Source of the DNA: Chryseobacterium populi
GTDB lineage: Bacteria > Bacteroidota > Bacteroidia > Flavobacteriales > Weeksellaceae
Direction: 5' to 3'
DNA length: 64,000 bases
Assembly (NCBI RefSeq): GCF_000282115.1
Contig: NZ_AKJY01000091.1
Location: 23,273-87,272, forward strand
Position 1 is the stretch's first letter. Each line of letters begins with the position of its first letter. Positions 16,451-24,035 of the stretch are shown in pieces. A program made the translations under genes and the position numbers. A model generated the notes under the pieces. It was not told the DNA's origin and made no database searches. It saw only the letters and a list, made by a program, of their open reading frames with translations.

Positions 16451-17524
16451 TTACTTTTTAAAGTTCTCCATTAAATCAATGAACTCATCAAACAGGTAAT
16501 TCGCATCTTCCGGGCCCGGGCTGGCTTCGGGGTGGTACTGCACTGAGAAGCAAGGATAGATTTTATGTTTCAGTCCTTCGTTGGTTCTGTCGTTCAGGGC
16601 GATGTGGGTTTCAATTAAATCTGTGTCTTTAAGGCTTTCCTGATCTACTGCATAACCGTGGTTTTGAGAGGTGATGGAAACTTTATTTTTTTCCAGGTCT
16701 AAAACTGGGTGATTCCCACCTCTGTGCCCAAACTTTAATTTGAAAGTTTTTGCTCCGCAAGCCAAACCTATTAGCTGATGTCCCAAACAGATTCCGAAGA
16801 TCGGAACTTTTCCTAATAACCCGCGGATCATTTCTAATGCATGAGGATTGTCTTCAGGGTCACCGGGACCGTTTGAAAGCATAATTCCGTCAGGATCCAT
16901 TAATAAAATTTCTTCTGCCGTTGTATCTTGTGAAACTACGATGATATCACAGTTTCTTTGAGAAAGTTCTCTGATAATTCCTAATTTGGAACCGAAATCA
17001 ACCAATACTACTTTAAAACCTCTTCCCGGGTTTGCATATGGTGTTTTTGTGGAAACCATTTCTACCTGGTTTGTAGGGAACACTGTAGATTTTAATTCTT
17101 CAGCCACTGCATTTTCATCTGCATCAGCATTTACAATTTTCCCTTTCACAACTCCGGAGTTACGAAGAATTCTTGTCAGTCTTCTTGTATCAATTCCTGA
17201 AATCCCTGAAAGGTTTTTCTTTTTGAATAATTCATCTAAAGTAATCTGTGTCCGGAAATTGGATGGCAGGTCACAGACTTCCTTTACAATAAGCCCTTTG
17301 ATTGCAGGCTCGATACTTTCATAATCATCTCTATTAATCCCATAGTTTCCGATAAGCGGATAAGTCATGCAAACAATCTGACCGCAGTATGAAGGATCAG
17401 AAATCAATTCCTGATAACCTGTCATTCCTGTATTGAAAACCACTTCTCCGGCAGTTTCCAATTCTGTTCCGAAACCTTCTCCATGAAATACTTCACCGGA
17501 CTCCAGTATTAATTTTTTCTTCAT
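16451..17524 (-). CDS. carA: Carbamoyl-phosphate synthase small subunit
   Basis: Glutamine amidotransferase subunit supplying ammonia to CarB. At 357 aa it has the N-terminal CPSase_sm domain (LILESGEVFHGEGFG, GEVVFNTGMTGYQE) and a C-terminal class I GATase with the nucleophile Cys in FGICLGHQLIGLACG and the His/Glu pair in VQYHPEASPGPED, both intact. It lies 85 bp downstream of pyrB and is followed immediately by an inverted-repeat arm and the S23 gene, then carB. The operon makes both the carbamoyl donor and the first committed pyrimidine enzyme. Confidence 0.97.
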   Translation of the reverse strand: MKKKLILESGEVFHGEGFGTELETAGEVVFNTGMTGYQELISDPSYCGQIVCMTYPLIGNYGINRDDYESIEPAIKGLIVKEVCDLPSNFRTQITLDELFKKKNLSGISGIDTRRLTRILRNSGVVKGKIVNADADENAVAEELKSTVFPTNQVEMVSTKTPYANPGRGFKVVLVDFGSKLGIIRELSQRNCDIIVVSQDTTAEEILLMDPDGIMLSNGPGDPEDNPHALEMIRGLLGKVPIFGICLGHQLIGLACGAKTFKLKFGHRGGNHPVLDLEKNKVSITSQNHGYAVDQESLKDTDLIETHIALNDRTNEGLKHKIYPCFSVQYHPEASPGPEDANYLFDEFIDLMENFKK

Positions 17525-17609
17525 TTTTTTATTTATCTCTTTATTCTATGTAATTTCTTTTGTACAATGTATAAGGTCAGTTGCAGAATGTATTTTTTAC
17601 TTTTTACAA

Positions 17610-18500
17610 TTATTTAAAAGTATGGCCTTTTTGTTCTAAAACTTCTTTCAAAATTGCCATTCTTGCGAAGACACCGTTCTGCATCTGTTTAAAGATCCTT
17701 GAACGTTCACATTCTACTAAATCTGTATCGATCTCCACCCCCCTGTTGATCGGAGCCGGGTGCATAATGATCGCTTCTTTTTTCATTGCCTTCTCTCTTT
17801 CTTTGGTCAAACCATATTTTCTATGATATTCTGACGCGGAGAAACTCATTTTTGCATCATGTCTTTCATGCTGGATTCTTAACAGCATCAGAACATCCAC
17901 ATCATGAATCAATTCATCTACAGCCAGATAAGTCCCGTTGATCAAAGCCCCTTCATCAAACCATTGCTCCGGTCCCGAGAAATATACTTTAGCACCTAAT
18001 CTTCTTAATGCTTCTGCATTGGAGTTGGCTACACGGCTGTGTTTTACATCGCCTACAATTCCGATTTTCAGGCCTTCAAATTTCCCGAATTCCTGATAGA
18101 TTGTCATCAGATCCAGCATACATTGCGAAGGGTGGTTTCCTGTTCCGTCTCCTCCATTGATTACAGGAATGCTGATATTTTTCAGTTCTTCAAAATAGCG
18201 GTCTTTCTTGTCTCTGATCACGACTAAATTTACGCCTAAACTTTCTATTGTTTTTACCGTATCGTATAAACTTTCACCTTTATTTACAGAACTGTGAGAT
18301 GCATCGAAAGGTACTACCTGTAAACCTAGTTTTCTTTCAGCAATATCAAAGCTTGTTTTCGTTCTTGTACTGTCTTCAAAGAAAAGATTTGAGCAAAAAA
18401 CTTCTCCTTCAATTTTGACAGTTTTTCCATTGGCAAAAGCGAGTGCTTCTGTCAGTATACTGTTGATTCTCTCGGTACTTAGTTCTGTAATCGTAAACAT
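17610..18500 (-). CDS. pyrB: Aspartate carbamoyltransferase catalytic subunit
   Basis: Condenses carbamoyl phosphate with aspartate to carbamoyl aspartate, the committed step of pyrimidine synthesis. The 296-aa length is normal for the catalytic chain. The carbamoyl-phosphate loop is [16 protein letters not shown], the second-site region [12 protein letters not shown], the [12 protein letters not shown] motif binds the substrate, and [12 protein letters not shown] closes the active site. No pyrI regulatory-chain gene is adjacent. It is first in the operon pyrB-carA-S23-carB and is preceded by a short leader ORF and an intrinsic terminator, suggesting transcriptional attenuation. Confidence 0.96.
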   Translation of the reverse strand: MFTITELSTERINSILTEALAFANGKTVKIEGEVFCSNLFFEDSTRTKTSFDIAERKLGLQVVPFDASHSSVNKGESLYDTVKTIESLGVNLVVIRDKKDRYFEELKNISIPVINGGDGTGNHPSQCMLDLMTIYQEFGKFEGLKIGIVGDVKHSRVANSNAEALRRLGAKVYFSGPEQWFDEGALINGTYLAVDELIHDVDVLMLLRIQHERHDAKMSFSASEYHRKYGLTKEREKAMKKEAIIMHPAPINRGVEIDTDLVECERSRIFKQMQNGVFARMAILKEVLEQKGHTFK

Positions 18501-18521
18501 AATATCTTAATTTTTTCACAT

Positions 18522-18549
18522 AAAAAAAGCGAAGACAAAATCTTCGCTT
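18522..18549 (-). terminator. Terminator in the pyrB leader (probable attenuator)
   Basis: On the minus strand a 9-bp perfect stem AAGCGAAGA/TCTTCGCTT with loop TTTTG is followed by a T run (A run 18522-18528). It lies 22 nt upstream of the pyrB start. No gene upstream on this strand needs terminating, since the region beyond is only the pyrB promoter. A premature terminator inside the pyrB leader is therefore the natural reading. Confidence 0.85.
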
Positions 18550-18619
18550 AATAACAATAAATATCGTAAAGGGCGCTTTCGCCCGGTAAATCTAATGATA
18601 TAAATACTCTTTTATTCAT
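18548..18619 (-). CDS. Putative pyrB leader peptide (23 codons)
   Basis: An ATG at 18619 opens a 23-codon ORF (begins MNKRVFISLD, ends ALYDIYCY) whose TAA stop overlaps the first two bases of the terminator stem. The -7 box ends 6 nt before the ATG, so the transcript would be leaderless or nearly so. Inside the ORF a GC-rich hairpin (18571-18584, GGGCG/CGCCC) is followed by a U-rich stretch of about 22 nt running up to the terminator. The layout resembles enterobacterial pyrBI/pyrL, where UTP-sensitive RNA polymerase pausing lets a translating ribosome block the terminator. Translation is inferred from position only. Confidence 0.65.
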   Translation of the reverse strand: MNKRVFISLDLPGESALYDIYCY

Positions 18620-18625
18620 TAGGTG

Positions 18626-18656
18626 CAAAGATATAAAAATTTACCGACATGGCAAA
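18626..18656 (-). promoter_or_regulatory. Promoter of the pyrB operon
   Basis: On the minus strand TTTG (18653-18656) is followed after 19 nt by TATCTTTG (18626-18633), an exact fit to TTTG-N19-TAnnTTTG. The predicted transcription start falls within a few nucleotides of the leader ORF's ATG. Confidence 0.85.
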
Positions 18657-18743
18657 ATCTAAATTCAAAAAAAAATTAAAAACCTTAACCATCCATTATT
18701 TTCATTTTTTCTTAATATTTTTGTTATCTTTCAAACTTACCGT

Positions 18744-19205
18744 ATGGACGCAAAAGATAAATTGATTCTCAGCATTATTCAGGAAGACTCTACTTTTTCT
18801 GTAAAAGAAATTTCAGAAAAGATAGGCCTTACCTTTACTCCAACGTATGAACGTATCAAACAATTGGAGAAACAAGGAATTATTGAAAAATATGTAGGGC
18901 TTTTAAACCGTGAAAAACTGGGCCTTAATATTGTTGTTTACTGCAATATCCGTCTTAAAGAGCAATCTCAGAAAGTACTCGAAACCTTTGAAAAAAACAT
19001 TGGGAAGCATGATGAAGTACAGGAAATCATCAGCCTTTCCGGTGAATATGATTATATGCTGAAGATTATTGCAAAGGATATTAATTCTTATAATGACTTC
19101 GCAGTCAATGTTATCTCAAACATTCCTAATATTGGGCAGTACCACAGCTCCATCGTCCTGCATGAGGTGAAAAAATCTACCAAATTTAAAATCGATCTGG
19201 AATAA
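18744..19205 (+). CDS. Lrp/AsnC-family transcriptional regulator
   Basis: A 153-aa feast/famine regulator. The N-terminal HTH is DAKDKLILSIIQEDSTFSVKEISEKIGLTFTPTYERIKQLEKQGII, and the C-terminal RAM ligand-binding domain includes DEVQEIISLSGEYDYMLKIIAKDINSYNDF, with the typical GEYDYML loop that binds amino acids. It is divergent from pyrB and adjacent to the arginine cluster, so control of either pathway in response to an amino acid is plausible but not shown. No partner gene lies in the same direction. Confidence 0.93.
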   Translation: MDAKDKLILSIIQEDSTFSVKEISEKIGLTFTPTYERIKQLEKQGIIEKYVGLLNREKLGLNIVVYCNIRLKEQSQKVLETFEKNIGKHDEVQEIISLSGEYDYMLKIIAKDINSYNDFAVNVISNIPNIGQYHSSIVLHEVKKSTKFKIDLE

Positions 19206-19374
19206 ATTTTATTTTGATCGCAAGGCTAAACAAGGCCACTTCACTCAATTTTAAAGACAGTATTTGCATTGTATTGCCTGGTTAAGTTTACGCCTTTTTA
19301 CCTCTTCCGTAAATTAGAATTATTTTTCGTCTGTCTTTGCGATAAAAACCATTTATAATCAGACAGACTAAATT

Positions 19375-20679
19375 TCAGCTCAATAGTTTATTTTTCAGCT
19401 TATTAAACTGGTATTCGATTTTATCAAGACAAAGATCCCCTATACTTCCCTGGTGGGTATGCTGTAAGTTTCCGGGTTCAAAGTCAAATTCATTATTTTC
19501 AATTTCCTGTCCTACTTTCACATAGGCATCACGGAAAGAGCTTCCCTTCTTCACTTCTTCATTAATTTTCTCTACGCTGAAAAGGTATTTATATTTTTCA
19601 TCTTCTAAAATCCCATCTTTAACCTGAATATTCGGTAAGGTATAATTTAGAATTTTCAGGCATTCTTTTAATGAATCGATTGCCGGAAACAAAATTTCTT
19701 TCGTCAGCTGAACATCTCTGTGATATCCTGACGGCAGATTGGTGGTCAGCAGGATAAGTTCATTCGGTAATGCCTGTATTCTGTTGCATCGTGCTCTAAC
19801 CAATTCAAAAATATCGGGATTCTTCTTATGGGGCATAATGCTGCTTCCTGTGGTAAATTCTTTGGGAAAGCTTATAAAATCAAAATTCTGATTTAAATAC
19901 AGGCATACATCATAAGCAAACTTCCCAAGTGTACCCGCCAACGTCGCCATAGCCATCGACAACACTTTTTCTGATTTTCCCCTTGTCATTTGAGCATAAA
20001 CAGAGTTATAATTCATCGACTGAAATCCTAAATTACAGGTTGTACTTTCGCGGTCAATCGGAAAAGAAGAACCATAACCTGCCGCAGAGCCTAATGGGTT
20101 TTTGTTAATGATATTCTTTACGGAGAACAGCATTTCAATATCATCAGACAGCGCTTCTGCATATGCACCGAGCCAAAGCCCGAAAGAAGATGGCATTGCG
20201 ATCTGCAGGTGGGTATATCCCGGTAGCAAAACATTTTTATGCTGTTCTGCCAGCTGGATCAGTATCTGGAAAAACTCATCCGTCAAGCCTGTTATTGCCC
20301 GAATTTCATCTAACAGATACAATTTAATGTCCAATAAAACCTGATCATTTCTGGATCTTGCAGTATGAATTTTCTTTCCGGTATCTCCTAATTTTTCAAT
20401 CAGGATCGCTTCAACCTGCGAATGGATATCTTCAGCCTTTTTATCAATTTCAAAGGTTCCTTCTTCAATATTTTTTAGTATTTCAGATAAAACAAACAGC
20501 ATCTGCCCTGCTTCTTCGGTGGAAATGATTCCAACTTCTGCAAGCATTTTACAGTGAGCCATTGAGCCCTGAACATCATATTTTGCTAATCGCTCATCAA
20601 AATCCAGGTCTTTTCCTACTGTAAACGTATTGACTAATATATTGGTGGCAAGGTCATCTTTCTGCCATATTTTTTTCAT
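19375..20679 (-). CDS. argH: Argininosuccinate lyase
   Basis: Last arginine step: cleaves argininosuccinate to arginine and fumarate. At 434 aa it has the fumarase/ASL signature GSSIMPHKKNPDIFE with the catalytic Ser loop, plus HTARSRNDQVLLDIKLY and the TRGKSEK region. It is a little shorter than the usual 450-465 aa. It is the last gene of the leftward arginine cluster, but 284 bp separate it from the M20 gene, so it may also have its own promoter. The adjacent Lrp gene is convergent with it. Confidence 0.96.
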   Translation of the reverse strand: MKKIWQKDDLATNILVNTFTVGKDLDFDERLAKYDVQGSMAHCKMLAEVGIISTEEAGQMLFVLSEILKNIEEGTFEIDKKAEDIHSQVEAILIEKLGDTGKKIHTARSRNDQVLLDIKLYLLDEIRAITGLTDEFFQILIQLAEQHKNVLLPGYTHLQIAMPSSFGLWLGAYAEALSDDIEMLFSVKNIINKNPLGSAAGYGSSFPIDRESTTCNLGFQSMNYNSVYAQMTRGKSEKVLSMAMATLAGTLGKFAYDVCLYLNQNFDFISFPKEFTTGSSIMPHKKNPDIFELVRARCNRIQALPNELILLTTNLPSGYHRDVQLTKEILFPAIDSLKECLKILNYTLPNIQVKDGILEDEKYKYLFSVEKINEEVKKGSSFRDAYVKVGQEIENNEFDFEPGNLQHTHQGSIGDLCLDKIEYQFNKLKNKLLS

Positions 20680-20963
20680 AATGATTACTATTTAATTATT
20701 ATAGTATTTGATTTAAAAATCTGTTTTGACTTCGCCCGGCATCATATCCTTTTATGATCAGCTATCAAGACTTTAGTTATTTCCACATTCAATAAAGCCT
20801 TTCATTTTTAATTTTCTTTTTTGCATAAATCTTATTAAAAACTTTCTTCTTCATTATTGATGCTGAGCTGGTCAAAACATTCTTTTGGAGCTGGAAGTCT
20901 GAAGCCGGAAGTGAATAAAAATCTATACCCAGCTTCCTCCTCTATCTTCCATCTTCTCTCCTT

Positions 20964-22046
20964 TTATAAAACTTTCTCCAGGATTCGAATATAAATATCA
21001 ATTCCTTCTTCTATCTCATGGATCTCTATAAATTCATCCGCCGTGTGGGAGCGCCTGCTGTCTCCGGGACCGAGCTTGACCGATGTACACGGAATGATCG
21101 CCTGATCGGAAGATGTCGGTGAACCGTAGGTGGTCCTACCAATTGAAAGGCCAGCCTGTACAAAAGGATGGTCCAACCTGATCTTTGAGGAATTCAACCG
21201 TAAAGATCTTGCAGTAAGCGTTGATTTCATTTGTGATTGAATGATTTCAAAGGCTTCCTTGTTTGTATATTCATCTGTAACTCTTACATCCAGAGTAAAA
21301 TGGCATGCTTCCGGGACCACATTATGCTGAATGCCTGCATGTATTCCGGATAATGTAATTTTTACTTCTCCTAAATAATCCGAAACTTTTGGAAATTTAA
21401 AGTTTAAGATGGTTTGCAAATCTTCCAGGCATTTTACAATAGAATTGTCAGTATTCGGGTGGGCAGCGTGAGAAGGAGTTCCTTTCATTTCCCCGTCAAT
21501 TACCAGAAGTCCTTTTTCTGCAATCGCCAGATTCATCTGTGTTGGTTCTCCTACAACAGCAAACTCTACATTCGGAAGTTGCGGAAATAAGGCTTCAATC
21601 CCATCAACCCCTGAAATCTCCTCTTCTGCTGTCAGCGCAATAATTAAATTAAATTTTAAACTTTCTTTTTCATAAAAATGTAAAAAAGCCTGTGCCATAG
21701 AAACCAAAGAAGCGCCGGCATCATTACTTCCCAAACCATAGAGTTTATCTTCTTGTTCAATTGCTAAAAACGGATCCAGGGTATAAGCTTTATTCGGTTT
21801 AACGGTATCATGATGGGTATTCAGTAAAACAGACGGTTTGGTCTCATCAAAATGTTTATTGACAGCCCAGATGTTATTTTTAAAACGATTGGTGGGAATC
21901 TGATGCCTTTTAAAAAAGCTTTCAATCTCCACAGATGTATTGTATTCATCTTTACTGAATGAAGGTATTTCAATCAGTTTTTTCAGCAATTCAACCGCAT
22001 TATTGAGTAATTCGTTTTTACGATAAACAGATTTCAGTTCCTGCAT
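20964..22046 (-). CDS. M20 metallo-hydrolase, probable N-acylcitrulline deacylase (ArgE')
   Basis: A 360-aa di-zinc peptidase-family deacylase. Metal ligands are visible: His/Asp in LLNTHHDTVKP, the bridging Asp in LGSNDAGASL, Glu pair in LTAEEEISG, and His in RRSHTADEF. The dimerisation domain lies in the middle (about 170-285). In ArgF'-type pathways this enzyme removes the acetyl or succinyl group from N-acylcitrulline to give citrulline. The neighbours argF' and argB support that role over a general ArgE or DapE. Its start lies 29 nt inside the end of argB, so translation is probably coupled. Confidence 0.85.
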   Translation of the reverse strand: MQELKSVYRKNELLNNAVELLKKLIEIPSFSKDEYNTSVEIESFFKRHQIPTNRFKNNIWAVNKHFDETKPSVLLNTHHDTVKPNKAYTLDPFLAIEQEDKLYGLGSNDAGASLVSMAQAFLHFYEKESLKFNLIIALTAEEEISGVDGIEALFPQLPNVEFAVVGEPTQMNLAIAEKGLLVIDGEMKGTPSHAAHPNTDNSIVKCLEDLQTILNFKFPKVSDYLGEVKITLSGIHAGIQHNVVPEACHFTLDVRVTDEYTNKEAFEIIQSQMKSTLTARSLRLNSSKIRLDHPFVQAGLSIGRTTYGSPTSSDQAIIPCTSVKLGPGDSRRSHTADEFIEIHEIEEGIDIYIRILEKVL

Positions 22047-22815
22047 GATGGTTTTCTATATGGTTTTTCAATTCGGTTTCTTTGATTAAGAACACTTTAT
22101 TTACATTATTTTTTATTGCAGCGAGTGCATTTTCGAGCTTTGGCAGAATCCCTTTATGAAGTTTTCCGGTTTCTTTTAAGATCGAGAAACTTTTTTCCGA
22201 CACATTTTTAATAATCGAATCCGGATCATCTACATCTTCCAACACTCCTTCTTTATCAAAACAGTATAACAATTCGACATCATACATCTCTGATAAAGCC
22301 TGTGCCATTACTGAAGCAATGGTATCTGCATTGGTATTGAGAAGGTTTCCTTTTTTATCATGGGTGATCGCCGAAAAAACAGGAATCAGGTTAAGGCTGA
22401 CCAGTTCTGAGACCAGCTTTTTATTAATACTTTGTGGATTGATATCTCCTACAAATCCGAAATCAATTTCAGGATGGATTCTTTTTTCTGCCTGAATTAT
22501 ATTTGCATCTGCACCGGAAAACCCAATGGCATTGCAGTTTTTCTGCTGTAGTTTTGCGACAATATTTTTGTTGATTCTTCCTGCATATACCATTGTTACA
22601 ATATCCAGCGTATCTTTATCTGTAATCCTTCTCCCGTTAATCAACTGTTGGGTAATCCCCAGTTTATCAGCTAAAGTCGTTGCCAGCTTTCCGCCGCCAT
22701 GAATAAGGATTTTCTTTTCTTTAATTTCTGAAAACTGCACCAGAAACTCATTCAACAACTTCTCATCGTCAATTAATGCGCCGCCTATTTTTATGATGTA
22801 TATTTTTTGTTTCAT
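22018..22815 (-). CDS. argB: Acetylglutamate (N-acylglutamate) kinase
   Basis: Phosphorylates N-acylglutamate, the second arginine step. At 265 aa it has the amino acid kinase motifs IIKIGGALIDD, LIHGGGKLATTLADKLGI, AIGFSGADANII and the nucleotide-binding LLNTNADTIASVMAQAL. The N-terminal extension that makes some NAGKs arginine-inhibited hexamers is absent, so feedback inhibition may act elsewhere. It follows argF' by 94 bp; that gap holds a double hairpin 24 nt upstream of the start. The 3' end overlaps the M20 gene by 29 nt. Confidence 0.94.
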   Translation of the reverse strand: MKQKIYIIKIGGALIDDEKLLNEFLVQFSEIKEKKILIHGGGKLATTLADKLGITQQLINGRRITDKDTLDIVTMVYAGRINKNIVAKLQQKNCNAIGFSGADANIIQAEKRIHPEIDFGFVGDINPQSINKKLVSELVSLNLIPVFSAITHDKKGNLLNTNADTIASVMAQALSEMYDVELLYCFDKEGVLEDVDDPDSIIKNVSEKSFSILKETGKLHKGILPKLENALAAIKNNVNKVFLIKETELKNHIENHHAGTEICLS

Positions 22816-22839
22816 TTTTATATCCCAGTATATCTATTG

Positions 22840-22883
22840 GATAGGACTGTATCCTATCTTTTGTTAAATCGCCACGTTGTGGC
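22840..22883. repeat. Double stem-loop element, copy 1 (upstream of argB)
   Basis: Plus-strand order: stem GATAGGA/TCCTATC (22840-22858), linker TTTTGTTAAATC, stem GCCAC/GTGGC with loop GTT (22871-22883). The same architecture and the same linker text GTTAAATCG occur at 26375-26417 upstream of argC, but the second stem there is GTTCC/GGAAC. It lies 24 nt ahead of the argB start, in the argF'-argB gap. Confidence 0.75.
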
Positions 22884-22909
22884 TCTGAATGCCTAAAAAT
22901 TCTTTACAC

Positions 22910-23869
22910 TTATTTCTCAGTGATTTCATCCAGAATTTCACTGAATACAGCCTGGGCAGAGAAAATCCTGTTTTTTGCCTGCTGGTAAATGATTGAATTT
23001 TTACCGTCCATTACTTCATCGCTTAATTCTACATTACGACGAACGGGAAGACAGTGCATCACTTTCGCTTCATTTGTATTGGCCAGCTTTTCGTTTGTCA
23101 GCATCCAGCTCTCTTTTACTTCAGGCATTGCTGCATATTCATCAAATGACGACCAGTTTTTTACATAAACAAAATCTGCATCTTTTAAAGCTTCGTCCTG
23201 ATCATGAATCACCGGAGTATCTTTCGTAAAGTTTTTATCAAGATCATAACCTTCAGGATTCGTAATCACAAAATCAACATCCATCTGCTGCATCCATTCT
23301 GCAAAAGAATTTCCCACAGCCTGAGCAATCGGTTTGATATGAGGTGCCCAGGTCAGCACTACTTTAGGCTTTTGTTCTTTGTTCCAGTTTTCTGTGATCG
23401 TAATACAGTCAGCCAGACTCTGTAAAGGGTGACGGGTTGCAGATTCCAAAGAAATTACCGGAACTTTTGCATACTTTTCAAACTGGCTTAAAATGTTCTC
23501 ATTTATGTCATCTTCTTTGCTTTTCATTCCTGCAAAACAACGGACTGCAATGATGCCACAATATTGATTTAACACCTCAATGGCATCTTTTATATGTTCT
23601 ACCGTATCACCATTCATCACTGCCCCATCTGCAAATTCCAGATTCCAGGCTTCCTGGGCAGCATTTAAAGTCAAAACATTTAACCCTAAATTTTGGGCTG
23701 CAATCTGGCTGCTCAAACGGGTTCTTAAACTTGAATTTAAAAAGACAAGTCCAATAGTTTTCCCCTTTCCTTTCTCTGTTTCCGAAAGTGGGTTTTCTTT
23801 TATCTGTAAAGCTTTTTTTATGATTTCCTGTAAGTCTTCAACATCACTTACTGAGGTAAAGTTTTTCAT
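22910..23869 (-). CDS. N-acylornithine carbamoyltransferase (ArgF' type)
   Basis: Transfers the carbamoyl group to an N-acylated ornithine rather than ornithine. The 319-aa chain has the carbamoyl-phosphate motif as NSSLRTRLSSQIAAQNLG (SLRTR in place of STRTR, typical of the ArgF' branch), the FADGAVMNGD loop, ESATRHPLQSLAD, and HCLPVRRNVELSDEV. It closely follows the Bacteroides succinylornithine transcarbamylase layout. Residue 90, which in characterised enzymes is Pro (succinylornithine) or Glu (acetylornithine), is Val here, so the acyl group cannot be assigned. Carbamoyl phosphate would come from the neighbouring carAB operon. Confidence 0.9.
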   Translation of the reverse strand: MKNFTSVSDVEDLQEIIKKALQIKENPLSETEKGKGKTIGLVFLNSSLRTRLSSQIAAQNLGLNVLTLNAAQEAWNLEFADGAVMNGDTVEHIKDAIEVLNQYCGIIAVRCFAGMKSKEDDINENILSQFEKYAKVPVISLESATRHPLQSLADCITITENWNKEQKPKVVLTWAPHIKPIAQAVGNSFAEWMQQMDVDFVITNPEGYDLDKNFTKDTPVIHDQDEALKDADFVYVKNWSSFDEYAAMPEVKESWMLTNEKLANTNEAKVMHCLPVRRNVELSDEVMDGKNSIIYQQAKNRIFSAQAVFSEILDEITEK

Positions 23870-23914
23870 TTTAAATTGATTTTAAAGATTTTTTATCTGC
23901 TTATTTTTGTCACT

Positions 23915-23985
23915 CTGACGAAGGAGAGAATCTTACTTAATTTTTACAGGTTCTTCACTGCTCCGTTTCGTTCAAAATGACAGAG
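23915..23985. repeat. Palindromic intergenic repeat between argD and argF'
   Basis: The text TGTCACTCTGACGAAGGAG on the left is approximately mirrored by CTCCGTTTCGTTCAAAATGACA on the right, giving a long imperfect hairpin with TGTCA/TGACA ends. Repeats of this look (CTGACGAAGGAG / CGTTC..ATGACA) are widespread in flavobacterial intergenic DNA. No ORF is present in this 166-bp gap. Confidence 0.6.
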
Positions 23986-24035
23986 TGCATAGCTTTCAAG
24001 ACTTTGCATTAAGCCTTATCAGCTTTCTTTGCCTT

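Noticed and set aside
19214..19350. Inverted pair TTTTGATCGCAAGG / CTTTGCGATAAAA between the Lrp gene and argH
   Set aside because: Only about 9 matching bases over a 130-nt loop; not separable from chance without a genome search.
20880..20960. Inverted repeat in the argH-argE' gap (GCTGGAAG..., CTTCCATC...)
   Set aside because: Units are suggestive of the 7-nt family, but the arm match is too weak to claim as a repeat feature.
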